Positions 7,680 through 16,077 of a stretch of DNA of 64,000 nucleotides are shown piece by piece (position 1 is the stretch's first letter; the number at the start of each line of letters is the position of its first letter). Where the stretch lies: the NCBI GenBank assembly GCA_035640155.1, contig DASQWR010000240.1:1-64000 (forward strand), in the 5' to 3' direction. The notes below the pieces were generated by a model. It was not told where the DNA came from. It saw only the letters and a program-made list of their open reading frames with translations, and made no database searches. Both the position numbers and the translations under genes were made by a program. This DNA comes from JALYQB01 sp035640155 (GTDB taxonomy: Bacteria > Actinomycetota > Actinomycetes > Mycobacteriales > Pseudonocardiaceae).

Positions 7680-8450
7680 ATGGGTTACCAGCAGCGCTTC
7701 CGGATCTGGCGCGGTGACGGCTCGGGTGGCGACCTCGCCGACTTCGAGGCCGAGGTCAACGAGGGTGAGGTCGTGCTCGACGTCATCCACCGCCTGCAGG
7801 CCACCGAGGCACCCGACCTAGCCGTGCGGTGGAACTGCAAGGCGGGCAAATGCGGCTCGTGCAGCGCGGAGGTCAACGGCCGGCCGCGGCTACTCTGCAT
7901 GACCCGGATGTCGACGCTGGACCCGGAGTCGACCGTGACGGTGACGCCGCTGCGGACCTTCCCGGTGATCCGGGATCTCGTCACGGACGTGTCGTACAAC
8001 TACCGGAAGGCCCGCGAGGTGCCGGCGTTCGTGCCGCCCAAGGAGCTGCAGCCCGGTGACTACCGGATGCAGCAGATCGACGTCGAGCGTCCGCAGGAGT
8101 TTCGCAAGTGCATCGAGTGCTTCCTGTGCCAGGACACCTGCCACGTGATCCGCGACCACGAGGAGAACAAGGAGCCCTTCTCCGGGCCCCGGTACCTGAT
8201 GCGGATCGCCGAGCTGGACATGCACCCGCTGGACGCTGCGGCGGAGCAGGGCATCGACCGCAGCAAGGACGCCCACGACGACCACGGGCTCGGCTTCTGC
8301 AACATCACCAAGTGCTGCACCGAGGTCTGCCCGGAACACATCAAGATCACGGACAATGCGCTGATCCCGATGAAGGAGCGCGTGGTCAGCCGCCGCTTCG
8401 ACCCGCTGATCCCGATCGCCCGGCTCTTCCGGCGGGGCAGGTCCGGCTGA
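7680..8450 (+). CDS. sdhB: Succinate dehydrogenase iron-sulfur subunit
   Basis: The 256-residue protein carries three Fe-S centres that link the SdhA flavin to the membrane quinone. The N-terminal [2Fe-2S] motif is CKAGKCGSC followed by a further Cys (RLLC). The C-terminal ferredoxin-like part contains CIECFLCQDTC and CNITKCCTEVCP for the [4Fe-4S] and [3Fe-4S] clusters. The start ATG 7680 lies one base after the sdhA stop. It is the last gene of the sdhCAB operon; no clear terminator was seen in the 45 bp before the convergent gene at 8496. Confidence 0.96.
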   Translation: MGYQQRFRIWRGDGSGGDLADFEAEVNEGEVVLDVIHRLQATEAPDLAVRWNCKAGKCGSCSAEVNGRPRLLCMTRMSTLDPESTVTVTPLRTFPVIRDLVTDVSYNYRKAREVPAFVPPKELQPGDYRMQQIDVERPQEFRKCIECFLCQDTCHVIRDHEENKEPFSGPRYLMRIAELDMHPLDAAAEQGIDRSKDAHDDHGLGFCNITKCCTEVCPEHIKITDNALIPMKERVVSRRFDPLIPIARLFRRGRSG

Positions 8451-8495
8451 GCTCAGTACCCGCCCCGGACCGCACCCGCCGGAGCCCGAACGGCC

Positions 8496-9248
8496 TCAGC
8501 GGCCCAGCGGCGGGGGATCCGGCACCGGGGTGCCGAGGTGCTCGGCGTACAGCCGTGCCCAGGTGCCGTCGTCGACGGCCGTGCGCAACACCGCCAGCAC
8601 CCGGTCGCGCAGCACGTCGTCCCCGGCCGGCAGGCCGAACCCGTAGCGCGTCGAGTCCGGGCCGATCAGGTACGGCCCGGCGAAGGCCACCTCGGCCCGC
8701 CGTTGGTCGGTGATCTCGTACCCCCCGGCCACCAGGTCGACCTCGCCCCGTTCCAGGGCGGCCTCGCGGTTGCCGGCGGGCAGCGGCTTGAAGCTGGTGC
8801 GCTCTGGATCGACCCCGAGCTTGCGGGCGACGAGGTCGAGCAGCGCGATGTCGAAGCCGGTGTAGTCGCCGGTGGTCGGATCGCGCTGCACCAGACCCGG
8901 GACCTCCTGCACCGCCACGATCAGGCGGTCCCGCGCCACGATGCGATCCACGACCTCGGATCCGTTGCCGACCGGAGCGCTCGGTGCCACCGTGTCGAAC
9001 GGACTGCCGGCCACCGCGTCGGGCTGGTCCATGAACAGCGCGGCGACACCGTCAGCGGCGCGGTTGAGCAGCGCCAGCGCGGCCACCGCGACCAGGATCA
9101 GCACCAGCACCGCGCAGCCGAGCCGGCGCACGGTCAGCACGCCCCGGCGGCGAAGCTCGCGGTAGACCTGCCAGGGGCGGGTACCGGGCGGGGGCCGGGA
9201 CCCCGGAGGTGGGTCCGGCCAGGCACGCTGAACCTGGCCCTCAGGCAC
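8496..9248 (-). CDS. Membrane-anchored, shortened solute-binding-like protein at the end of the glu operon
   Basis: The 250-residue protein starts at GTG 9248. A proline-rich cytoplasmic N-terminus is followed by one transmembrane helix (CAVLVLILVAVAALALL). The extracellular part resembles a family-3 solute-binding protein: RLIVAVQEVPG, YTGFDIALLDLVARKLGV, GEVDLVAGGYEITDQRRAEVAFAGPY. After this point GluB has about 85 more residues that build the second lobe. This protein jumps straight to the C-terminal segment (YGFGLPAGDDVL...VDDGTWARLYAEHLG). It therefore seems to lack most of lobe 2 and may be a sensor, an accessory factor or a decayed receptor. It follows gluD on the same strand. Confidence 0.7.
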   Translation of the reverse strand: MPEGQVQRAWPDPPPGSRPPPGTRPWQVYRELRRRGVLTVRRLGCAVLVLILVAVAALALLNRAADGVAALFMDQPDAVAGSPFDTVAPSAPVGNGSEVVDRIVARDRLIVAVQEVPGLVQRDPTTGDYTGFDIALLDLVARKLGVDPERTSFKPLPAGNREAALERGEVDLVAGGYEITDQRRAEVAFAGPYLIGPDSTRYGFGLPAGDDVLRDRVLAVLRTAVDDGTWARLYAEHLGTPVPDPPPLGR

Positions 9249-9336
9249 GGCTCACCACTTCATCCCATCCCTGCAGCACCCGGTGCACCTTGTCGAGAGA
9301 ACCGTACGTGGCCACGGTAACCGGATCATCTGCCAT
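9241..9336 (-). CDS. Possible 31-aa ORF bridging gluD and the next gene
   Basis: An ATG at 9334-9336 lies inside the last codons of gluD in another frame. It opens a 31-codon frame (MADDPVTVATYGSLDKV...GWDEVVSRA) that stops at 9241, overlapping the GTG start of the downstream gene by 8 bp. The overlaps on both sides are typical of coupled translation. The peptide would be soluble and is not recognised. It could also be only a translational bridge or chance. Confidence 0.25.
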   Translation of the reverse strand: MADDPVTVATYGSLDKVHRVLQGWDEVVSRA

Positions 9337-10219
9337 TCCGGTCCGTGCCGGCCAACGCTGCCGGCTCGTCGGTGAACACGGCGAGCTTGGTCGCGGCGGT
9401 GGGAACGGCGCGGCTCAGCCGCCGCTCGACCCACTCGGCGAACCTGCCGAGCAGGTAGTTGATCGTGATGAAGAGGACCGCGATGACGAAGTAGAGCTGC
9501 AGCGGATTGCCCAGCGTCTGGATGGCGATGCGGGCAAAGCTGATCACCTCGGGGAACAGGATGATGAAGCCGAGCGAGGTGTCCTTGAACACCACCACCA
9601 GCTGGCTGATCAGCGCGGGGAGCATGATCCGGAACGCCTGTGGCAGCTGCACCAGCCGCAGCGACTGGCCGCGGGTGAGACCGATCGCTGAGGCCGCCTC
9701 CGCCTGGCCTCGGGGCAGCGATGCCACCCCGGAGCGCACGATCTCGGCGATGACCACGGCATTGTAGGCGGTGAGCCCGATCACCAGGTACCAGATCCGC
9801 GGGAGCTCGACGCCGAGCTCGGGCAGGATCCGGTAGGACAGGAAGATCGCGATCACCACGGGCAGCCCGCGGAGGACCTCGATCGCCCCGACGACCGCCC
9901 ACCGGTACCAGGCGGCGCTGGTGATCCGGGTCAGCGCCAGCAGCGTACCGATCGTCAGCGACAGCACCATCGCCAGCGCGGCCGCAGCGATGTTGCGACC
10001 CAGCGCCTCCAGCAGCCCGGTCCACACCGCGGCGAAGCGCGGATCGTACGGGTTCACCAGCGGTCCCCACCGCTCCTCCGAGAGCTGGTCCTGTCCGGCG
10101 AGCCGGTACAGGGCGAGGCCGAGCACGACGAGCAGCACCGCGCCCGCGATCGCCGAGACGATCAGCACCCGGCGTCGCGTGCGTGGCCCGGGACTGTCGT
10201 AGAGGACGGATGTGCTCAC
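9326..10219 (-). CDS. gluD: Glutamate ABC transporter permease GluD
   Basis: The 297-residue inner-membrane permease of the polar amino acid family has an N-terminal helix (VLIVSAIAGAVLLVVLGLAL). It is followed by the His/Glu/Gln-type permease domain with the ATPase-contacting loop AEAASAIGLTRGQSLRLVQLPQA. It should pair with GluC to form the transmembrane channel for glutamate import. Its GTG start overlaps the gluC stop by 4 bp (GTGA). The order gluABCD next to recX resembles Corynebacterium glutamicum. Confidence 0.9.
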   Translation of the reverse strand: MSTSVLYDSPGPRTRRRVLIVSAIAGAVLLVVLGLALYRLAGQDQLSEERWGPLVNPYDPRFAAVWTGLLEALGRNIAAAALAMVLSLTIGTLLALTRITSAAWYRWAVVGAIEVLRGLPVVIAIFLSYRILPELGVELPRIWYLVIGLTAYNAVVIAEIVRSGVASLPRGQAEAASAIGLTRGQSLRLVQLPQAFRIMLPALISQLVVVFKDTSLGFIILFPEVISFARIAIQTLGNPLQLYFVIAVLFITINYLLGRFAEWVERRLSRAVPTAATKLAVFTDEPAALAGTDRNGR

Positions 10220-10875
10220 CGGGTCACCGCGACCTTCCGCTCCAGCACGGCGAGCAACGCGCCAGCGGACACGGTGATGATCAGGTAGCCGACGGCCACT
10301 CCCAGCAGCACCGGGATCAGCGGCAGGCCCCGCGCCGACACCAGCGTGGCGTGCACGCTGAACAACTCACCGCCGACGCCGAATGCGCCGACGATGGCCG
10401 AGTTCTTGATCATGGCGATGATCACGCTACCCAGTGGGGGCACGACGGTGCGCAGTGCCTGTGGCAGCACGACCAGGCCAAGGGACTGGGTGAAGGTGAG
10501 CCCGATGGCGCGCGCCGCCTCGGCCTGGCCCGCGGAGACGGCGTTGATGCCGCTGCGCACCGCCTCGCACACGAACGCCGAGGTGTACAGCACCAGACCG
10601 GCGACACCGAACCAGTAGTAGGCGCCGTTGACGCCGATCTCGGGCAGGCCGAACGCGCAGAAGAACAGCACCACGGTGAGCGGGCAGTTCCGGAAAACCA
10701 TGACCCAGCTCGCGGCGACCCAGCGCAGCGGTGGGAGGGGGGATACCCGGAATGCCGCGATCACCGTGCCGAGCACGAGCGAGCCGATCGCGGCGTAGAG
10801 GCAGATCTGCAGCGTCCGTAGGAAGCCGTCGGCGAAGACCCCGAAGTTCTCGATGACGACGTCGATGCCGGGCAC
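10216..10875 (-). CDS. gluC: Glutamate ABC transporter permease GluC
   Basis: The 219-residue permease starts at GTG 10875. It has about five transmembrane helices. The conserved cytoplasmic loop (SAGQAEAARAIGLTFTQSLGLVVLPQA) is the EAA motif that docks on GluA. The region ALRTVVPPLGSVIIAMIKNSAI is typical of HisMQ-type permeases. It lies 61 bp downstream of gluB and overlaps gluD. Glutamate is assigned from the operon layout; another acidic or polar amino acid is possible. Confidence 0.9.
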   Translation of the reverse strand: MPGIDVVIENFGVFADGFLRTLQICLYAAIGSLVLGTVIAAFRVSPLPPLRWVAASWVMVFRNCPLTVVLFFCAFGLPEIGVNGAYYWFGVAGLVLYTSAFVCEAVRSGINAVSAGQAEAARAIGLTFTQSLGLVVLPQALRTVVPPLGSVIIAMIKNSAIVGAFGVGGELFSVHATLVSARGLPLIPVLLGVAVGYLIITVSAGALLAVLERKVAVTR

Positions 10876-10936
10876 CCGTCCTCCGATCGGTCAACCTCCC
10901 CGGTGGAACGGCCGGCATCCGTGCCCGGCGGCGGTC

Positions 10937-11833
10937 TCAGCCGCAGGGATCCAGCGCAGGCAGCTCCGGTGTCTGCTCCGCGACCGTTCCCGCCGTCGCC
11001 TCCCAGGCCTCGGCGTACGCGCCCGAGTCGGCCGCCGCGGTGAGGGTGTCGTTGATGTAGGCACAGAACGGGACGTCGCCCTTGGTGATACCGATTCCGT
11101 ATGGCTCCTCGGTGAAGGTGTCGCCGACCAGCTTGAACGCCCCGTCGCTCTGCGAGACGTAGCCGAGCAGGATGACGTTGTCGGTAGTCACCACGTCGAC
11201 CTGGTTGGTCCGAAGTGCGTCACGGCATTGGGAGTACGCGGCGAAGAGCACCAGTTGGCTCTCCTCGATGAACTCCCGGATGTTCTCCGACGGGGTGGAC
11301 CCGGTGACCGAGCACACCCGCGCATCGCTTGCGCGCAGCGACTCCGGGCCCGTGATCTCCTGGTTGTCCGAGCGCACCATGAGGGTCTGGCCCGCCTCGT
11401 AGTAGGGGCCCGCGAAGGAAACCCGCTGCTTGCGCTCGTCGTTGATCGTGTATGTGGCCACCACCAGGTCGACGTCTCCGCGCTCGATGAGGTCCTCGCG
11501 TTGGGCCGAGGGCGCCTCCACCCAGGTAATGGCGTCGGGGGCGATGCCGAGACCGGCTGCGATGATCTTGCCGATCTCCACGTCGAAGCCCTGCATCTCG
11601 CCGTCCAGGCCGCGCAACCCGAACAGCGGCTGGTCGAACTTGGTCCCGATGGTGATCGCACCGGCTTCGCTCAGCTCGGCCATCGTGGTGCCGGCCTCGA
11701 ACTGCACGTCCTGGGCGACTTCGGGTTCGGGGGCCTGTCCGCCGCCGAGGGGCTCCTGCTCGCCACACGCCGTCATGACCACCGCGAACGCCGCGACAAC
11801 CACCCCGACACGGAGCACCGGGTTCCAGCGCAT
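10937..11833 (-). CDS. gluB: Glutamate-binding lipoprotein GluB
   Basis: The 298-residue protein has a lipoprotein signal peptide (VVVAAFAVVMTACGEQ), with Cys as the lipid-anchored first residue of the mature protein. The mature part is a complete two-lobe family-3 solute-binding domain: ITIGTKFDQPLFG, MQGFDVEIGKIIAAGLG, DVDLVVATYTINDERKQRVSFAGPY, DVVTTDNVILLGY, EPYGIGI. It captures the amino acid outside the membrane and delivers it to GluC/GluD. Full length contrasts with the shortened paralogue at 8496-9248. Confidence 0.92.
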   Translation of the reverse strand: MRWNPVLRVGVVVAAFAVVMTACGEQEPLGGGQAPEPEVAQDVQFEAGTTMAELSEAGAITIGTKFDQPLFGLRGLDGEMQGFDVEIGKIIAAGLGIAPDAITWVEAPSAQREDLIERGDVDLVVATYTINDERKQRVSFAGPYYEAGQTLMVRSDNQEITGPESLRASDARVCSVTGSTPSENIREFIEESQLVLFAAYSQCRDALRTNQVDVVTTDNVILLGYVSQSDGAFKLVGDTFTEEPYGIGITKGDVPFCAYINDTLTAAADSGAYAEAWEATAGTVAEQTPELPALDPCG

Positions 11834-11900
11834 CGTTTCTCCTCGCTTCCAGCCGGTCGACCGGGCTTGTGTTCGGGACGGAGCCTCCCGGTCAGGATGA

Positions 11901-12650
11901 TCAGTGTGTCAGGATCTTGCCGAGGAAGTCCTTGGCCCGCGCCGATCGCGGGGCGGTGAAGAAGTCCTCCGGGACCGAGTTCTCGATGATCTCACCATTG
12001 GACATGAACACCACGCGGTGTGCCGCGCGGCGGGCGAAGCCCATCTCGTGGGTCACCACGAGCATGGTCATGCCGTCGCGGGCGAGCGCGGTCATCACGT
12101 CGAGCACTTCCTTTACCATCTCGGGGTCCAGCGCCGAGGTCGGCTCGTCGAAGAGCATCACCTTGGGGTGCATGGCGAGCGCGCGGGCGATCGCGGCGCG
12201 CTGCTGCTGGCCGCCGGAGAGCTGCGCGGGGTACTTGCCAGCCTGGTCGGTAATGCCGACCCGGTCGAGCAGCGCCATCGCCGTCTCCTGTGCCTCCCGC
12301 TTGCCCTGGCGGCGCACCTTGACCGGCCCGAGCATCACGTTCTCCGCGATCGTCTTGTGCGCGAAGAGGTTGAACTGCTGGAACACCATGCCGACGTCGG
12401 CCCGCAGCCGGGCGAGCGCGCGGCCCTCCGCGGGTAGCGGCTTCCCGTCGACCTCGATGCTGCCCGCGTCGATCGGCTCCAGCCGGTTGATCGTCCGGCA
12501 CAGCGTCGACTTGCCCGATCCGGACGGCCCGAGCACCACCACAACCTGCCCGCGGTCCACCTCGAGGTCGATGTCCTTGAGTACCTGCAGCGACCCGAAG
12601 TGCTTGTTCACTCCAGCCATCCGGATCATGGGAGGCGAAGCTGCCGTCAT
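11901..12650 (-). CDS. gluA: Glutamate ABC transporter ATPase GluA
   Basis: The 249-residue ABC ATPase has Walker A GPSGSGKST, Q-loop VFQQFNLFAHKT, signature LSGGQQQRAAIARAL, Walker B VMLFDEPTSALD and the switch His in VVTHEMGF. ATG 12650 was chosen over upstream in-frame starts because an AGGAGG ribosome site lies about 5 bp before it. It is the first gene of the gluABCD operon and powers amino-acid uptake. It is divergent from miaB with about 72 bp between them, which must contain both promoters. Confidence 0.94.
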   Translation of the reverse strand: MTAASPPMIRMAGVNKHFGSLQVLKDIDLEVDRGQVVVVLGPSGSGKSTLCRTINRLEPIDAGSIEVDGKPLPAEGRALARLRADVGMVFQQFNLFAHKTIAENVMLGPVKVRRQGKREAQETAMALLDRVGITDQAGKYPAQLSGGQQQRAAIARALAMHPKVMLFDEPTSALDPEMVKEVLDVMTALARDGMTMLVVTHEMGFARRAAHRVVFMSNGEIIENSVPEDFFTAPRSARAKDFLGKILTH

Positions 12651-12722
12651 GGATCCCTCCTGTTCGGTGTCCCGACGAGTGCGCGTCGTACCCTGGACCC
12701 TCAGGGAGGTGAGGACTGGCTG

Positions 12723-14192
12723 ATGAGCACCACCGCGCGCAGCTATCGGGTGCGCACCTACGGCTGCCAGATGAACGTACACGACTCCGAGCGCCTGGCC
12801 GGGATGCTCGAAGCCGCCGGCTACGTGCCCGCCGGAGCCGACGACGCCGCGGACGTCGTGGTGCTCAACACCTGCGCCGTGCGGGAGAATGCCGACAACC
12901 GGCTCTACGGCAACCTCGGGCAGCTACGCCCGGTGAAGCAGTCCCGTCCCGGGATGCAGATCGCGGTCGGGGGCTGCCTGGCGCAGAAGGACCGGGGTGA
13001 GATCACCCGCCGGGCACCCTGGGTCGACGTCGTCTTCGGGACCCACAACATCGGCTCGCTGCCGGCACTGCTGGAGCGGGCCCGGCACAACGACGCCGCG
13101 CAGGTGGAGATCGCCGAGTCGCTGGAGGTCTTCCCCTCCACGCTGCCCGCGCGGCGGGACTGCGCGCACTCCGCTTGGGTGTCCATCTCGGTGGGCTGCA
13201 ACAACACCTGCACCTTCTGCATCGTGCCGTCGCTGCGCGGCCGCGAGGTCGACCGCCGGCCGGGCGAGGTGCTCGCCGAGGTGGTGGCGCTGGTCGCCGA
13301 GGGCGTGCTCGAGGTGACGCTGCTCGGTCAGAACGTCAACGCCTACGGGGTCGCCTTCGGTGACCGTACGGCGTTCGCCGACCTGCTGCGCGCCTGCGGG
13401 CGCATCGACGGGCTGGAGCGGGTGCGCTTCACCTCCCCGCACCCGAGGGACTTCACCGCCGACGTGATCGAGGCGATGGCGGCCACGCCGAACGTGTGCC
13501 CCCAGCTGCACATGCCGCTGCAGTCCGGATCCGATGCGGTGCTGCGCGCGATGCGCCGCTCGTACCGCGCCGAGCGCTTCCTGCGGATCGTGGCGGACGT
13601 GTGGGCGGCGATGCCCGACGCGGCGATCTCGACCGACATCATCGTCGGTTTCCCCGGCGAGACCGACGCCGACTTCGAGGCGACCCTGGACGTGGTGCGC
13701 GCGGCCCGCTTCGCCCAGGCGTTCACCTTCCAGTACTCACCGCGGCCCGGCACTCCGGCAGCCACGCTGCCCGCGCAGGTGCCCAAGTCCGTCGTGCAGG
13801 AGCGCTACCAACGGCTGGTCGCCGTGCAGGAGGAGATCTCCTGGGAGCTGAACCGCGAGCTCGTGGGCCGCACCGTCGAGGTGCTGGTGTCCGAGGGGGA
13901 GGGTCGCAAGGACGCGGCCACCCACCGGCGCAGCGGCCGGGCCCGCGACGGCCGGCTGGTGCACTTCGATCCCGGCGCCGCCGCGGTGCGACCCGGGGAC
14001 ATGGTGCAGGTGGCCATCACCTACGCAGCCCCGCACCACCTCGTCGCCGACGCGCCGCCGACCGCGCACCGAAGGACCCGCGCCGGGGACAACTGGGCGG
14101 CGGGGCGGCGCCCGGTCACCCCGGGCGTTCCGCTCGGGCTGCCCTCGTTCGGGATGCCGGGCACCGTGCCGGCCAGGTGCGGTGCCCGATGA
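12723..14192 (+). CDS. miaB: tRNA-2-methylthio-N6-isopentenyladenosine synthase
   Basis: MiaB adds the 2-methylthio group to i6A37 of tRNAs, acting after MiaA (also in this window). The 489-residue protein has the N-terminal UPF0004 domain with three cluster Cys (TYGCQMN, NTCAVRE, GGCLAQ). The radical-SAM motif CNNTCTFC lies near residue 160, and a C-terminal TRAM-type region follows. A tail of about 50 residues (PTAHRRTRAGDN...) is extra and low-complexity. The ribosome site GGAGGTGAGG precedes ATG 12723. The stop overlaps the following membrane-protein gene (ATGA). Confidence 0.96.
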   Translation: MSTTARSYRVRTYGCQMNVHDSERLAGMLEAAGYVPAGADDAADVVVLNTCAVRENADNRLYGNLGQLRPVKQSRPGMQIAVGGCLAQKDRGEITRRAPWVDVVFGTHNIGSLPALLERARHNDAAQVEIAESLEVFPSTLPARRDCAHSAWVSISVGCNNTCTFCIVPSLRGREVDRRPGEVLAEVVALVAEGVLEVTLLGQNVNAYGVAFGDRTAFADLLRACGRIDGLERVRFTSPHPRDFTADVIEAMAATPNVCPQLHMPLQSGSDAVLRAMRRSYRAERFLRIVADVWAAMPDAAISTDIIVGFPGETDADFEATLDVVRAARFAQAFTFQYSPRPGTPAATLPAQVPKSVVQERYQRLVAVQEEISWELNRELVGRTVEVLVSEGEGRKDAATHRRSGRARDGRLVHFDPGAAAVRPGDMVQVAITYAAPHHLVADAPPTAHRRTRAGDNWAAGRRPVTPGVPLGLPSFGMPGTVPARCGAR

Positions 14193-14668
14193 GCGACCCG
14201 GGGCCGGACGACGAGCGGATGGCGGTACTGCGAGACGAGATCGACGCGGTGGAGCGCACCGTGCTGCGCCGCGTGGACCCGGGCGCGAAGGCGGTGACCG
14301 CCTCGGTGGCCGTGCTGGTGCTGCTCGTCGCGCTGGTACTGCCGTGGATCGGCCCGCACAGCGGGCTGGAGATCCTGCGCGGGACCACCGACCCGGCGGC
14401 ACAGGTCGGCGTCCTGCCACGGCTGTTCGCCGGCGTCGCGGTGGGCTTCGGGGTGGTGCTCTCGGCGCTGGCGCTGATCCTGCGGCGCTGGGGGCTGGTG
14501 TTGGCTAGCGCATTGGGTTGCGCCTACGGCACCCTCGACGGCATGTGGTCGATCTGGTCGCGGCAGACCGTCGAGGGTGCGGGCCCCGGCGCCGGCATGG
14601 TGCTGGCCGCAGTGGCCATGCTGGTGCTCGCCGCCGTGTGGTTCCGGCTGGCCGTCACCCGGGGCTAG
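14189..14668 (+). CDS. Conserved membrane protein downstream of miaB
   Basis: The 159-residue protein starts with a charged, coiled N-terminus (DDERMAVLRDEIDAVERTVLRRVDPG). About four transmembrane helices follow (ASVAVLVLLVALVLPWIG, LFAGVAVGFGVVLSALALIL, LASALGCAYGTLDGMWSIW, MVLAAVAMLVLAAVWFRLAV). Its start overlaps the miaB stop by 4 bp, so the two are cotranslated. M. tuberculosis has a membrane protein at the same place (Rv2732c after miaB). The function is unknown. A short GGGGCTAGCCCC palindrome spans its stop. Confidence 0.8.
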   Translation: MSDPGPDDERMAVLRDEIDAVERTVLRRVDPGAKAVTASVAVLVLLVALVLPWIGPHSGLEILRGTTDPAAQVGVLPRLFAGVAVGFGVVLSALALILRRWGLVLASALGCAYGTLDGMWSIWSRQTVEGAGPGAGMVLAAVAMLVLAAVWFRLAVTRG

Positions 14669-14692
14669 CCCCCATCATTCCCGGGGTCCCGC

Positions 14693-16021
14693 TCAGCGGG
14701 AGGCGACCGCCTGCTCGGCCGTAGCGAGCCACTCCCGCCACTGCTCGGCCTGCGCCTCGGCATGTCCGGCGCGCTTCTCGTCACCGGCGGCCCGCGCCTT
14801 GGCGGCCTGTTCCTCGAACTGCTCCACCCGGGCCCGGAACTGGGCGATTCGGGCCTCGGCCTCGGGGTCGGTGCGGCGCCACTGCGCGTCGGTGGCCGAG
14901 CGCACCCGCTCCTCGACAGCGTGCAGCCGCGCCTCGAGCTCCTTGATCCGCACGCGCGGCACCTTGCCGACCGCCTCCCACCGCTGCTGGATGCCGCGCA
15001 GCTGCGCGCGGGCAGCCTCGAGGTCACCGCGGACATCGATGGCGTCCGCCTCGGCGAGCAACGCCTCCTTGATCCGCGCGTTGCCGGTGAACTCGGCGTC
15101 ACGCTCGGACAGGTCCTCCGAGCGGCGGCGGAAGAACCGGTCCTGCGCGGCGCGGAAGCGTTCCCAGAGTGCGTCGTCGGTGTCCTTCGGCGCGCGGCCG
15201 GCGGCTTTCCACTCCTCCATCAGCGACCGGTAGCGTCCCGCAGTCGGTCCCCAGTCGGTGGAGTCGGCGAGCGCCTCGGCCTGCGCCACGAGTTCCTCCT
15301 TGCGCTCCCTGGCCACTGTCCGCTGCCGGTCGAGGTCGGCGAAGTGCGCACCGCGCCGGCGGTTGAAGGCGTCGCGGGCCTTGCTGAACCGCCGCCACAG
15401 CGCGTCGTCGGTCCTGCGGTCGACGCCCTTGATCGTCTTCCACTCGTCGAGGATCGCGCGCAGCCGGTTACCGCTGGTCTTCCACTGGGTGGACTCGGCG
15501 CCGATCCGCTCGGCCTCCTCGGCCAGCGCCTCCTTGTGGGCTGCGGCGGCCGCCCTGGCCCGCTCCTTGGCCTCGCGGGCGCCCGCGGCGGCCCGCTCGG
15601 CGCTGGCCTGCAGGTGCTCGACGAGGGCAGCGAGCGCGGCGAGGTCGCCGACCACGGTCGGCTCGGCGAGCTCGGTGCGCAGCGCCGTGACCCGGGCCAT
15701 GGCCTGTCTGGGATCTCCACTGCCGGCGGCCAGTCGCTGCTCCGTCAGCACCACATCGGTGACCAGGTCGTCGAAGCGTCGAGCGTAGTGCGCCAGGCCC
15801 TCCTCCAGGGCGCCTGCCTGCCAGTTTCCCACCGCACGCTCCCCGTCGGCGGTCCGGACGTAGACGGTGCCGTCGGCGTCGACCCGTCCCCAGCGCCCCG
15901 GGTCCCCGCTGGCGGTACTGACCACCGGCTGGCCGGTGGGCCCCGGTGCAGGGGTGGGCGCCGGGCCGGCGCGTTCGGGCCTGGCGTGCTCACTCGCGTG
16001 CTCGGCCATGCCGGCATTCAA
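14693..16021 (-). CDS. DUF349 coiled-coil protein
   Basis: The 442-residue protein has a proline-rich N-terminus. Long Ala/Glu/Arg-rich helices follow, with repeats of the DUF349 type (LRAILDEWKTIKGVDRRTDDALWRRFSKARDAFNRRR and YRSLMEEWKAAGRAPKDTDDALWERFRAAQDRF in consecutive units). M. tuberculosis Rv2731 occupies the same place. No catalytic motif is seen; DUF349 proteins are thought to be RNA-, ribosome- or envelope-associated, but this is not settled. Two ATGs (16021, 16009) are possible starts. It is divergent from miaA with only about 50 bp between them. Confidence 0.88.
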   Translation of the reverse strand: MNAGMAEHASEHARPERAGPAPTPAPGPTGQPVVSTASGDPGRWGRVDADGTVYVRTADGERAVGNWQAGALEEGLAHYARRFDDLVTDVVLTEQRLAAGSGDPRQAMARVTALRTELAEPTVVGDLAALAALVEHLQASAERAAAGAREAKERARAAAAAHKEALAEEAERIGAESTQWKTSGNRLRAILDEWKTIKGVDRRTDDALWRRFSKARDAFNRRRGAHFADLDRQRTVARERKEELVAQAEALADSTDWGPTAGRYRSLMEEWKAAGRAPKDTDDALWERFRAAQDRFFRRRSEDLSERDAEFTGNARIKEALLAEADAIDVRGDLEAARAQLRGIQQRWEAVGKVPRVRIKELEARLHAVEERVRSATDAQWRRTDPEAEARIAQFRARVEQFEEQAAKARAAGDEKRAGHAEAQAEQWREWLATAEQAVASR

Positions 16022-16077
16022 GCAGTCGGCAACCCCTCCCGGAACCGGCAGGCGGTCGGCGCACTACCGTGTGGGCC

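Noticed and set aside
14661..14672. GGGGCTAGCCCC palindrome as a terminator after the miaB operon
   Set aside because: It is only 6+6 bp without a loop and overlaps the stop codon; too weak to call.
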